From JAJFKB01 sp965230515 (GTDB lineage Bacteria > Pseudomonadota > Gammaproteobacteria > Pseudomonadales > IMCC2047): a stretch of 64,000 bases of DNA. Position 1 is the first letter of the stretch. Every line of letters starts with the position of its first letter. Location: NCBI GenBank assembly GCA_965230515.1, contig OZ246007.1, positions 2,914,001-2,978,000 of the forward strand, in the 5' to 3' direction. Below the pieces are notes generated by a model, which worked only from the letters and a program-made list of their open reading frames with translations, was not told the origin of the DNA and did not search any database. This document shows positions 35,167 to 44,157 of this stretch, piece by piece. Both the position numbers and the translations under genes were made by a program.

Positions 35167-36198
35167 ATGCAAAATAAACAGGATCTTCAGAGCAAAGCAC
35201 ATAATGACGATGCGATTGCCCGCATTCTAAAGATTGTTGGTAAACAGGAGCAGTTACCTGCACAAACTAAAGAGAAGTGGGAACAATCATTTGCCGGCGA
35301 GATGAACCGGGTTGTTGCGAAGCGCCGCAGAGAGAGACAGCGACGTTGGGCAATATCCGGTGCCTGCGCCGCTTTGGTTTTGTTAGTGCTGGTATGGAAT
35401 TCAGAGATGGTATTCGATCCTGTGGCAGCGCCTGTTGCACAGGTGGTTACTTTGGTTGGTAGCGCTGAGGGAGCGAATAAGGATGGTGTTTTTGAGGCCA
35501 TACATGAAGGTTTTGCCCTGCTGGAGCTGGATCGATTAAGAACTGCGCAAGGAGGTTACGCAGCACTGGCTTATAAGGGTGCCCAGGTTAGGCTTAGGGA
35601 AAATACAGAGGTACAATTTTTTGACGATTACATATGGTTGCGATCCGGGCAGATTTATGTGGCGACTAATAGTGAACCGGACTTGTCGGTGCGAGAAAAC
35701 GAAAAGGTGGATATTCGTACTGATATTGCACGTGTGACCGATATCGGCACACAGTTTATGGTTGCCTATGATGGAACTGCACTGACTACGCTGGTGCGCG
35801 ATGGTACCATTAAGGTGAGTTTGGGGGAGGGCGAATATACGGCTCATGCGGGGGATGAGTTTGCCAGGAGAGTGAGTGTGTCGGAGCAAAAAGAGGTCTC
35901 TGTTACTCAAGATGACAGGGCTGGAGAGGACTGGGAGTGGACGTTATTACTGGCTGCCCGATTCGATATTGAAGGGCGTACTGCGTATGAGTTTCTGCAG
36001 TGGGCAACTGAGGAAACCGGGTTGCAGTTGATCTTTGATAATGAGCAGGCGGAGGCCAAGGCAAAGAAGACTTTGCTGCATGGAGATTTGTCTACCATTG
36101 ATCCTGTTCGTGCTATCGATCTGGTGCTTGAAACAACGCGATTGGTGGCGCAAAGACCAAACTCGAATACACTGAAAGTTTACATGCGGCCCAGGTAA
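35167..36198 (+). CDS. FecR-domain anti-sigma / transducer protein
   Basis: A 343-residue protein with a basic cytoplasmic N-terminus and one transmembrane helix (WAISGACAALVLLVLVW). A FecR-type domain contains AALAYKGAQVRLRENTEVQF and a C-terminal STN-like segment (AYEFLQWATEETGLQLIFD). It differs from classical FecR by lacking the N-terminal DUF4880 motif, resembling FecR proteins coupled to other ECF groups. It lies 33 bases after the sigma factor. Confidence 0.82.
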   Translation: MQNKQDLQSKAHNDDAIARILKIVGKQEQLPAQTKEKWEQSFAGEMNRVVAKRRRERQRRWAISGACAALVLLVLVWNSEMVFDPVAAPVAQVVTLVGSAEGANKDGVFEAIHEGFALLELDRLRTAQGGYAALAYKGAQVRLRENTEVQFFDDYIWLRSGQIYVATNSEPDLSVRENEKVDIRTDIARVTDIGTQFMVAYDGTALTTLVRDGTIKVSLGEGEYTAHAGDEFARRVSVSEQKEVSVTQDDRAGEDWEWTLLLAARFDIEGRTAYEFLQWATEETGLQLIFDNEQAEAKAKKTLLHGDLSTIDPVRAIDLVLETTRLVAQRPNSNTLKVYMRPR

Positions 36199-36344
36199 CA
36201 GGCTGCTTTTGTCACGCTGAAGTTTTATGATATCTGTCATCGATAGATTATGGCTTCGTCTTTATTGTGAATTCAGGCCAATTCGGGGTGCTTGCGCTGT
36301 TGATTGCCATTTTCAACAGGGCGGCAGACTTGAGGTTTGAAAAC

Positions 36345-38828
36345 ATGCTTAAGTATTTCAGACTTTTGATCTTTATGGGCTGCTCGGCGGTGGCTGCACC
36401 GTTGCTGGCAAGCAATGAGGCATCTTTATTGGATGTTATCGAGGCTTTGCAGGAAAGAGGGCACCGCTTTCTGTACAGCAGTGATCTGGTTAATGAGCGG
36501 GTCAGCATCAATATTGATGAATTTTCAATCAGGGCGCTGCAGCTGGCGCTTCCGCAGGTATCCCTGAAAGTAAAACGTGTTGGCCTTATTTGGGTGGTCA
36601 CTGCAGCAGATACGATGCAGCAACAGGTATCCGGCTATTTGCTGTCTTTGGATGGCGAACCGATCAGAGATGCGATTATTCAAGTGGCTGGCGAAAACCG
36701 CCTGGTTCATTCGCGCGATGATGGATACTTTGAAATTGTGCCGAATGCTGAGCATGAGAGTCTTGAATTCAGCGCGCCAGGGTATCAAAAACAGGTGTTG
36801 TCTATTGAAATGGCTCGTGAAAGCCCCGTTATATTACTTCCTAATAACTGGATCGAAAGCATGATTGTAATGGGTAGCCGTTACAGATTGCCTCTGCAAA
36901 AGGACTTTATTTCCACCCTTTATCTATCCGCTGAAGAGATGCAGTTGGCACCAGCCTTGGGTGGAGATTCATTGCGTGTGGTCACTTCTCTGCCAGGGGT
37001 TTCTTCTGTCGGTGTCAGTGCCAAGCCGAGAATTCGTGGTGGCCTGCAGGATGAACTGCTGGTACTGCTGGACGGTGTAGAGCTGATTGAACCCTTCCAT
37101 CTTTCTGACTTTCAAAGTGTATTTAGCACCATTGATGACCGTGCCATTGAATCAGTTGATTTTTATACCGGTGGGTTTCCTGCACGTTATGGCAATCGCA
37201 TGAGCGGTGTGATGGATATTTCGACTGCAATGCCGGTATCCAAACCGCAAACTGAAATTGGTATTTCGTTGTTTTCGTCGTTTGTTAATACTCGAGGCTA
37301 TAGCGATCATAAGATACCGAAGGATTGGATCGTGTCGTTGCGTCGGGGCAATCTGGCGGACCTGTCCAATATGACATCCTCGGACTGGGGTGAGCCTAAG
37401 TATCTTGATGCCTTTGCTCGTCTGGGGTTAACGCTCAGTGATCGGAGTAACCTCTATTTTGGGGCGGTTGCAGTGGCCGATGATGTGACGCTCAATAACG
37501 ATGAGGAAACCGCCGAGTCCAATATCGATACGGTTCACCTTTGGACACGCTATGATCACCAGTTAAGTGATAAATTCTATACAGCTTTGGTGTTGTCTTT
37601 GTTAAAAAATGAACGAGCCAAAACACAAAAGATTACACCGGAAGCGACAGATATTAATGAGCCTGATCCCGAAATCCCCGGATTTCTTGATTACCGGCAA
37701 AATATTGAGCGCGTAGCACTGCGCAACGACTATTCGCTCGCTCTGGATGATAATCAGTTTGAGTTTGGTCTGCAGGTGGAATACGTCAGCAGTGAATACG
37801 ATTACCTGAGTAAAATAGATCGTGGCTTACTTGGGGAGTTGCTCAACGGGCAGCAACAGGTGTCGGGTAATGCAAAAGTGGATGTTGATGGCTGGTCGGG
37901 GGGGATCTACGCATCAGCCCAAATAAGCGTGACACCCAAGCTCACACTTCAGCCGGGAGTTCGGTGGGATTTTCAGGATTATTCAAATACCGGCTTTTCC
38001 GAATACGTGTCACCGCGGGCGGGCCTGCTCTATGATATAAACCAGCATATCAACCTCAGGGCGAGCATTGGGCGTTTTTACCAGCCGCAGGCGATGAATG
38101 AATTACAGGTCATTGATGGTATCAATCACTTTTTTAAACCACAGAAGTCTGATCAGGCGATTATCAGTATGGAGTGGGAGAATGAACGTTTATATTTTCG
38201 AACGGAAGCCTACTATAAAAGCTATCGTGACCAGAAACCCCGCTTTGAAAACCTCTTTAATACATTCGTGTTGTTGCCGCAAATGGAGCCAGACCGGGCT
38301 ATGCTGGAACCTGAAAAGGGTATGGTCAAGGGGGTTGAATTTGAAGGTAGAGTGGTCCTGACGGATCAGTTCAGTGCCCAGCTCCGTTATGGCTATATGA
38401 GCGCCAGGGATCGCATTAACGGGCGGTGGGTTTCGCGTCGGTGGTCGCAACGGCATACCGCGCATGCAGGCTTGATCTGGAATAGGGATGATGCCCATTT
38501 TTCTGTGGGAGTCAGCTGGCATACAGGGTGGCGCAGCACAGAGTTACCCTCGCGGTTAACGCTGGGTGAAACCTTTGCAGTTGAAAGCGTGATTAATAAT
38601 AAGGAGCTAAGAAACTATTTTTCCGTCGATATCAGTGCCAGTAAAACCTGGCAGGTTGGCAAGTCCCGTATCACGCTGCATGCTGATGTTACCAATCTGT
38701 TGGGGCGCAATAATATTGCGGGTCTTGAATACGATATAGATGAGCAGAATGATCGGTTGTTTGTTAATTCAAATAAAAAGAAGGTGCTGCCTATGGCGCC
38801 TTCCGTGGGTATTATCGTGACCTTTTAA
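36345..38828 (+). CDS. TonB-dependent receptor with STN-like and carboxypeptidase-like N-terminal domains
   Basis: An 827-residue outer-membrane receptor. The signal peptide ends near VAAPLLA. Next is an STN-like segment (LLDVIEALQERGHRFLYSS), then a carboxypeptidase-regulatory-like beta-sandwich (QQVSGYLLSLDGEPIRDA, later DDGYFEIVP). The plug follows (RIRGGLQDELLVLLDGVEL, then FPARYGNRMSGVMD), and then the barrel ending in VGIIVTF. The ATG at 36345 is preferred to an upstream GTG at 36267 because it gives a clean signal peptide. The domain order resembles carbohydrate or polymer receptors of the SusC/Oar kind more than FecA. The ligand is unknown. Confidence 0.85.
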   Translation: MLKYFRLLIFMGCSAVAAPLLASNEASLLDVIEALQERGHRFLYSSDLVNERVSINIDEFSIRALQLALPQVSLKVKRVGLIWVVTAADTMQQQVSGYLLSLDGEPIRDAIIQVAGENRLVHSRDDGYFEIVPNAEHESLEFSAPGYQKQVLSIEMARESPVILLPNNWIESMIVMGSRYRLPLQKDFISTLYLSAEEMQLAPALGGDSLRVVTSLPGVSSVGVSAKPRIRGGLQDELLVLLDGVELIEPFHLSDFQSVFSTIDDRAIESVDFYTGGFPARYGNRMSGVMDISTAMPVSKPQTEIGISLFSSFVNTRGYSDHKIPKDWIVSLRRGNLADLSNMTSSDWGEPKYLDAFARLGLTLSDRSNLYFGAVAVADDVTLNNDEETAESNIDTVHLWTRYDHQLSDKFYTALVLSLLKNERAKTQKITPEATDINEPDPEIPGFLDYRQNIERVALRNDYSLALDDNQFEFGLQVEYVSSEYDYLSKIDRGLLGELLNGQQQVSGNAKVDVDGWSGGIYASAQISVTPKLTLQPGVRWDFQDYSNTGFSEYVSPRAGLLYDINQHINLRASIGRFYQPQAMNELQVIDGINHFFKPQKSDQAIISMEWENERLYFRTEAYYKSYRDQKPRFENLFNTFVLLPQMEPDRAMLEPEKGMVKGVEFEGRVVLTDQFSAQLRYGYMSARDRINGRWVSRRWSQRHTAHAGLIWNRDDAHFSVGVSWHTGWRSTELPSRLTLGETFAVESVINNKELRNYFSVDISASKTWQVGKSRITLHADVTNLLGRNNIAGLEYDIDEQNDRLFVNSNKKKVLPMAPSVGIIVTF

Positions 38829-38955
38829 CAGGCTTTTGAAAAACTAATAAGCTGGCTCTCAGTGGTGTTAAACCTGTTTAATTATTCAATCAAGCTTCAA
38901 AACTTTAACCGTACATTATAAAGTGGCCTGAATACAAACAGACAGGATTTTCCGG

Positions 38956-39465
38956 GTGCAGGCTTACAAACTCCTTTTTATGATGGTTGCGGTTGGCTGG
39001 GTTGTTTCAGCGGTGGCCGAACTGAACGTGGTTTCGGTACAAGCCGGAGTTTTTGAACGTCCAGCGTTGAAAGAAGAGTCGGACAGCATACTCATACGAG
39101 GGCGTCAGGAGCACATCAGGCCGACAAATAAAGTAGTGGCCACGCTTGGCACCAAATTTGGTATTCGCTATCAGGTGGGTGGTAAGAGCCAGGCAAATAA
39201 TCTGGTGACGCTGCTGTATTTGACGCCGGGTATTATTGATGCGCAGGGAGTGCGCCATGATAAATATACGGAGATTAAGGATCTACGGTCTTCCGCCGGA
39301 AGTCACACCATGGCTTTTGAAATGGTTGAGCCCCATGAGTTGGTGCCGGGAACGTGGCAAATGATGGTGTTTGAGAAGGATCGTTTATTGGTGAGGGAAA
39401 CATTCGAGGTTATTATCAAAGGAACAGAAGTGCTGTCCGAGTTCGATCAGACGGTCGTTCAGTAA
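38956..39465 (+). CDS. Exported DUF3859-like protein
   Basis: A 169-residue protein with a signal peptide (LLFMMVAVGWVVSAVA) and an all-beta mature part containing ATLGTKFGIRYQVGGKSQ, LYLTPGII and ELVPGTWQMMVFEKDRLLV. The pattern fits the DUF3859 family, for which no function is known to me. The start is GTG. It lies between the receptor gene and trpD and ends 21 bases before the latter. Confidence 0.65.
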   Translation: MQAYKLLFMMVAVGWVVSAVAELNVVSVQAGVFERPALKEESDSILIRGRQEHIRPTNKVVATLGTKFGIRYQVGGKSQANNLVTLLYLTPGIIDAQGVRHDKYTEIKDLRSSAGSHTMAFEMVEPHELVPGTWQMMVFEKDRLLVRETFEVIIKGTEVLSEFDQTVVQ

Positions 39466-39486
39466 TTGTATTAAAGGTAATTTGGT

Positions 39487-40491
39487 GTGGAAGATCTGAT
39501 AGAGGATTTAATTTGCGGCCGACGGGTGGATAGTGAGCGGCTCAAAAAAGCCATTACAGAGTTTTGCGACGGCGAATTTCCACCAGAACAGTTGGCCGCT
39601 CTGTTGGTGGCAATGCGCTGTCGCGGAGAGACTGCTGAGCAACTGGTTGGATTTGCGCAAGCGCTGATCTCCAAAGCCCATACTATTGAAGTTGATGATC
39701 AGGTGGTTGACCATAGCGGCACCGGGGGTGATCATTCGGGCAGCTTTAATATCAGTACCACAGCGGCGTTGCTGACGGCAGCCTGTGGTGTGCCGGTGGC
39801 CAAGCACGGAAATCGCTCCGTAACCAGCCAAAGCGGCAGCTCTGACGTGCTTCAGGCCCTGGGTGTCAATGTCAATATGGAACCGACGAAAGCAAAAGCG
39901 TGTCTTGATAACACCGGTTTTGTGTTTTTATTTGCGCCGCTCTATCATCCCGCATTTAAGCAGATTGCACCGGTGCGCCAGGCGATGAAAATCAGGACGC
40001 TGTTTAATGTGATGGGTCCGTTACTAAACCCGGCCAGGGTGAAAAGACAAGTGATTGGTGTTTACGATCAACAGCTTCTGGTGATTATTGCAGAAGCGGT
40101 TCTGCAACTGAATAATCAGCGGGTGATGGTAGTTTCATCATCCGACGGAATGGATGAAATTTCCATGGCAGCTCCCAGCCATGCCAAGCTAGTCGAGGAT
40201 GGTGTGATTCGGGACCTGGTTATCGATCCGAAAGATTTCGGGTTCAACTATTGTGGCCATGGTGATTTGCTGGGTGGCGATGCACAGCGAAATGCCGATA
40301 TCACGAAAGCTGTTTTGTCGGGTGAGCAGGGACCCAGGACAGACTGTGTGGTGCTCAACAGCGCTGCCAGTATTTATGTCGGCGGTCGCGTCGAAAATCT
40401 TGCTCAAGGTGTCGAATTGGCCAGGTCGGTTCAACAGAGCGGGCAAGCAATTAAATTATTGGAGAACGTAGTGAGCCAATCTAATGCTTGA
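39487..40491 (+). CDS. trpD: Anthranilate phosphoribosyltransferase
   Basis: A 334-residue enzyme that joins anthranilate to PRPP, the second step of tryptophan synthesis. The PRPP loop GTGGDHSGSFNIST is at ~80-93, with KHGNRSVTSQSGSSD and LFNVMGPLLNPA following. The start is GTG, with AAAGGTAA upstream. There is no trpE or trpG gene beside it. It overlaps trpC by 8 bases. Confidence 0.96.
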   Translation: MEDLIEDLICGRRVDSERLKKAITEFCDGEFPPEQLAALLVAMRCRGETAEQLVGFAQALISKAHTIEVDDQVVDHSGTGGDHSGSFNISTTAALLTAACGVPVAKHGNRSVTSQSGSSDVLQALGVNVNMEPTKAKACLDNTGFVFLFAPLYHPAFKQIAPVRQAMKIRTLFNVMGPLLNPARVKRQVIGVYDQQLLVIIAEAVLQLNNQRVMVVSSSDGMDEISMAAPSHAKLVEDGVIRDLVIDPKDFGFNYCGHGDLLGGDAQRNADITKAVLSGEQGPRTDCVVLNSAASIYVGGRVENLAQGVELARSVQQSGQAIKLLENVVSQSNA

Positions 40492-41260
40492 CAAAATTTT
40501 TGAGGAAACAGCCTTACGGGTTGCAAAGGACAAACAAAAACATCCCCTGGAGTTAATTCGAAACGAACGGCTTTTTGAGGAACCTGATCGTTTGGAGGAT
40601 TCGTTTCGTCATGATCAGATCAATATTATCTCAGAGATCAAGTACGGGAGTCCCTCTCAGGGGAGGATCTTTGATCCGGGGGTGATCTCGCCGGTAGAGG
40701 TGGCTAATCAATATGTTGCTAATGGCGCCAAGGCTTTATCGATTTTGACTGAACCGAAATATTTCCTGGGCTCTTATGACTATTTAAAAGACGCGCGGAA
40801 AGCAAATCCAAAAATACCTATTCTGATGAAGGATTTTTATTTTGATCCTTACCAGATCTACTTTGCCCGCCATATAGGAGCCAATATAGCACTGCTGCTG
40901 GTGCGTTACCTGGATCCGGCACAGCTGAGAGATTTCCATGATCTGGCAACTGAGTTGGGCATGAGTGCGCTAGTGGAAGTGCACGATGCAGATGAGCTCG
41001 ATTTGGCGATCAGCATTGGCGCTAAAGTGATTGGTGTGAATAATCGTAATCTTGATACATTGAGGGTTGATCTCAAAACGGCACAGGATTTATACACTCA
41101 AATTCCAGAAGGTGTGATTAAAATTTGTGAAAGTGGCATCTATGAGCGAACAGAGATCGATGCATTTCGCAGTATTGGTTATGACGGATTCTTGATAGGT
41201 ACTTCTTTAATGAAAGAGGGCAAACCTGGTCAGGCGCTCCACAAGCTGATCAGCCAGTAG
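40484..41260 (+). CDS. trpC: Indole-3-glycerol phosphate synthase
   Basis: A 258-residue TIM-barrel enzyme closing the indole ring of CdRP. The family motifs are INIISEIKYGSPSQG (catalytic lysine in EIK), ALSILTEPKYFLGS, PILMKDFYFDPYQ and VIGVNNRNLDTL, ending with ICESGI. The ATG overlaps the trpD stop, so translation is coupled; trpF starts one base after its stop. Confidence 0.96.
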   Translation: MLDKIFEETALRVAKDKQKHPLELIRNERLFEEPDRLEDSFRHDQINIISEIKYGSPSQGRIFDPGVISPVEVANQYVANGAKALSILTEPKYFLGSYDYLKDARKANPKIPILMKDFYFDPYQIYFARHIGANIALLLVRYLDPAQLRDFHDLATELGMSALVEVHDADELDLAISIGAKVIGVNNRNLDTLRVDLKTAQDLYTQIPEGVIKICESGIYERTEIDAFRSIGYDGFLIGTSLMKEGKPGQALHKLISQ

Positions 41261-41261
41261 A

Positions 41262-41879
41262 ATGTTGGTTAAGGTAAAAATTTGTGGTCTGACCCGATAT
41301 CGGGATGCGAAACTTGCGGCTGATCTGGGTGCATGGGGGTTGGGGTTTATTTTTGTTGAAAGCAGTCCTCGAGCTTGCAGTGTAGAGAAAGCGACGGATA
41401 TTTGCCGCCAATTACCAGAGAATATAGAGAAGGTGGGGGTTTTCCTTAACGAAACAGCTGAGCGGGTGAATGAGATTTGCGATCAGGTTGGTTTGACTAT
41501 CGCTCAGTTACATGGGCTGGAGACACCGGATTACTGTAAGCAGATAAAACGGCCCGTACTGAAGGCCATTCAGAACCTGGATCTAGCTGATACGGCACAG
41601 CTTGAGGAGTATGGCTGCACACTGTTAATGGATGCTCCACGTGTGGGTGATGAATGGGGTGGGACCGGGCATAAGTCGGATTGGGCCAAGGCCAGGGAGA
41701 TTGCCCGTCGCTATCCACTGTTCCTGGCGGGTAATCTTGGTGAGAGTAATGTCCTTCAGGCGATAGCAGAGGTCCAGCCGATGGGTATCGACCTCTCCTC
41801 AAGTATTGAATCCAGTCCGGGGATCAAAGATGAGCTTAAGTTGCGTCAGCTGTTCAATACCCTGGCCCAAATAGATTAG
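41262..41879 (+). CDS. trpF: Phosphoribosylanthranilate isomerase
   Basis: A 205-residue TIM-barrel isomerase for the third step of the pathway. The catalytic cysteine is in VKICGLTRYRDA. The general acid aspartate should lie in LLMDAPRVGDEWGGTG, with FLAGNLGESN and GIDLSSSIESSPGIKD near the end. It is a separate gene from trpC, unlike the trpCF fusion of enterobacteria. Confidence 0.95.
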   Translation: MLVKVKICGLTRYRDAKLAADLGAWGLGFIFVESSPRACSVEKATDICRQLPENIEKVGVFLNETAERVNEICDQVGLTIAQLHGLETPDYCKQIKRPVLKAIQNLDLADTAQLEEYGCTLLMDAPRVGDEWGGTGHKSDWAKAREIARRYPLFLAGNLGESNVLQAIAEVQPMGIDLSSSIESSPGIKDELKLRQLFNTLAQID

Positions 41880-41908
41880 GGGCAGGCGCTGCAAAAGGGA
41901 GGAGTGCG

Positions 41909-42445
41909 ATGATAGAGAATCATGATGAAACCCTGACAAAAATATCAGAAGCGGTGCTGGGCGAAACCGATCAGGTTATTCAGCTTGAGTCAGCGGCGGG
42001 ATTTCGCGTGGCCGCCTGTGAAATGGTTCAGCAGGCAAGAACCAGAGTCCAGATATTTTCTCCTGACCTTGAGGCTGCCTGTTACGACTATGAGGATTTT
42101 GCCCGGGCACTGGCACAAGTCGCAAACGCGCACCCAATATCAGTTGTTCAGATTCTGGTCAGAGATGCAAGCGCAGCGGTCAAGCGTGGACATCGCCTCG
42201 TTTCGCTGTGCCAGCAGATCACTACCAGTGTTAAGGCCAGACGAATTGCAGAGGACTATCGTAACCGGCGAGAATGCTACCTGATTGCTGATAATCAAGG
42301 AGTGATTTACCGGGCGGATGAGGATAGTTATAAAGGATTTGCGAATTTTAACGCAATTGATTCGGCCAACCGTTTGGCGCGTCAATTCAGTGAGATCTGG
42401 GAGAACAGTCTTCCTGAGGTAGAATTCAGGCGATTAATGATCTGA
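41909..42445 (+). CDS. Hypothetical protein, PLD-like (DUF7931-type)
   Basis: A 178-residue soluble protein with alternating strands and helices: ARTRVQIFSPDLEAACYDYE, HPISVVQILVRD, and near the end FANFNAIDSANRLARQFSEI. The pattern resembles a small phospholipase-D-like fold without intact HKD motifs, such as DUF7931. The family assignment is tentative. It follows trpF by 29 bases after GGGAGGAG, an excellent ribosome binding site, and may be in the same transcript. Confidence 0.6.
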   Translation: MIENHDETLTKISEAVLGETDQVIQLESAAGFRVAACEMVQQARTRVQIFSPDLEAACYDYEDFARALAQVANAHPISVVQILVRDASAAVKRGHRLVSLCQQITTSVKARRIAEDYRNRRECYLIADNQGVIYRADEDSYKGFANFNAIDSANRLARQFSEIWENSLPEVEFRRLMI

Positions 42446-42659
42446 AAATTAAAACAGTCTGCACTGGCTTATTGAGGGCTATCCTTCAATTTCCGGAAGA
42501 TTTGGGTGATCATAGATTTGCCTCTGTTAGCTATCGTGCAGTAAACGGACGACAAATATCAAGGTTAGGATATTCTAGACGTCCCTTTAGACATTTATTG
42601 AAGGAAGTTTGCTATAGTCAAACTCTAGACTCACTGGCTTGGCGCTTGGGCAATGACTT

Positions 42660-43361
42660 ATGACGAAAGCTGACACGAATGAAAGTGTTAAACTGGAATT
42701 TTCAGAAAAATATAACCGGGATCACGCGCAGCAATACGCCGCCAAGCACTCGGAAACCCTTTCCAGGCGGCTATCTAACTGGCGTGAGCAGCATATTGCC
42801 CGCAGCAGTTTAAAGCTGGCAGGTAACCCGAAAACAGTGCTGGACTTACCCTGTGGGGCGGGGCGGTTTTTACCATTGCTTGCCGAGCAACCAAATCGAA
42901 AATTATTGGCAGCTGATTATAGCGAAGATATGTTGGAGGTGGTCAAACAGACCTGTGACCAGGCACTTATTAAAGATATAGAGCTGTTTCAATCGTCTGC
43001 CTTTGATATACAGCTGCCTGATCAAGCTGTGGAATGTATATTCTCAATGCGTCTAATGCACCACATAAGCACTCCGGAAAACCGAATCCAGATGCTGAAA
43101 GAGTTCTACCGGGTCAGTGCTGATACGATTTGTCTTTCATTATGGGTGGATGGCAATCGACAGGCTCGGCGACGGCACAAACTGGAGAAAGAAAGAGAGG
43201 CAATTGATCCGGAAAAGTATAACCAGAACCGCTTTGTTATTTCAGGGACACAGATAGAACAGGAGTTTGATGATGCAGGCTTTGCTGTTTTAGGGCATTT
43301 TGATTTCCTCAAATACATATCGATGTGGCGTATTTATGTCCTCAAAAAACAATCCGTATAA
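42660..43361 (+). CDS. Class I SAM-dependent methyltransferase
   Basis: A 233-residue methyltransferase with motif I VLDLPCGAGRFLPLL, the acidic motif II (LLAADYSEDMLEVV) and IFSMRLMHHI in the motif IV region. The target is unknown. The downstream kinase-like gene overlaps its end by 26 bases. Methyltransferase plus WaaP/InaA-like kinase pairs occur in cell-envelope contexts, so a lipopolysaccharide or other envelope substrate is possible. Confidence 0.82.
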   Translation: MTKADTNESVKLEFSEKYNRDHAQQYAAKHSETLSRRLSNWREQHIARSSLKLAGNPKTVLDLPCGAGRFLPLLAEQPNRKLLAADYSEDMLEVVKQTCDQALIKDIELFQSSAFDIQLPDQAVECIFSMRLMHHISTPENRIQMLKEFYRVSADTICLSLWVDGNRQARRRHKLEKEREAIDPEKYNQNRFVISGTQIEQEFDDAGFAVLGHFDFLKYISMWRIYVLKKQSV

Positions 43362-44157
43362 GGTGGTTCGGGAGGTATACGAATCAGCAGCACTAGAAGC
43401 GGAATTCAAACGTAATCAAATAGGTGATTTTCGAGCGATATGGGAGCTGGATGCGCCCTGGTTTGAGGCGCCCAATGAGCGCAGAGATGGTGTCAGTGGT
43501 GTGGTGACCTATGAGCTATCTGCTGAGCACGGTGCTGCTATACCCATATTTATAAAGCGGCAAAGCAATCACAATACACGAACCTGGGTGCACCCGATTC
43601 GTGGTATTCCCACTTTTCGCCGAGAATTTCAGAATATCGTTCATCTCCGGGAGCTGGGCGTAAAAACGCTCGATGTCCTTTACTTCGGAGAAGCTATTGC
43701 CGAGGAAGGGCATCTGGCAGTTCTCATTTCAAGGGCGCTGGTTGATTACACACCACTGGATAGTTGGTTTCGCCAGTCGAGTAATTTGATTGACAGCGAG
43801 CGCGTTAAGCGGTTGCTAACCAGTTTGGTAAAGGCTATTAAGCCGATGCACCGGCGGCGCATCAGGCATGGCTGTCTTTATGGAAAGCATATCTTTGTAA
43901 AGGAAGATGCCAATGATCAGAACGGACATTTTGATGTCAGGTTGCTGGATCTTGAAAAAGCGCATCGCACCCGGTCGGTCAGCTATGCGGCACAAAAGGA
44001 TTTGAGTCAGCTGATTCGCCATACGGAAGGACTCACTGCCGAACAAGCTGAGTACCTGGGTAAATGCTATTTTGGTGCAAACGGGGTTCGGTCATTTGAG
44101 ATGCTTCAGAAAGCGATTGAGAAAAAAAGTACAAACCTACAGGGTTCGCGTGTTTAG
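43336..44157 (+). CDS. WaaP/InaA-family lipopolysaccharide kinase-like protein
   Basis: A 273-residue protein-kinase-fold protein. It shows IPIFIKRQSNHNTR (ATP-binding lysine region), MHRRRIRHGCLYGKHIFVK (catalytic loop; the usual HGD-type aspartate is replaced by a cysteine context) and FDVRLLDLEKAHRTRS (DLE metal motif). Family members phosphorylate heptose or Kdo of the lipopolysaccharide core. The ATG at 43336 is preferred over an upstream TTG at 43300. Its last 21 bases overlap the convergent gene. Confidence 0.75.
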   Translation: MSSKNNPYKVVREVYESAALEAEFKRNQIGDFRAIWELDAPWFEAPNERRDGVSGVVTYELSAEHGAAIPIFIKRQSNHNTRTWVHPIRGIPTFRREFQNIVHLRELGVKTLDVLYFGEAIAEEGHLAVLISRALVDYTPLDSWFRQSSNLIDSERVKRLLTSLVKAIKPMHRRRIRHGCLYGKHIFVKEDANDQNGHFDVRLLDLEKAHRTRSVSYAAQKDLSQLIRHTEGLTAEQAEYLGKCYFGANGVRSFEMLQKAIEKKSTNLQGSRV

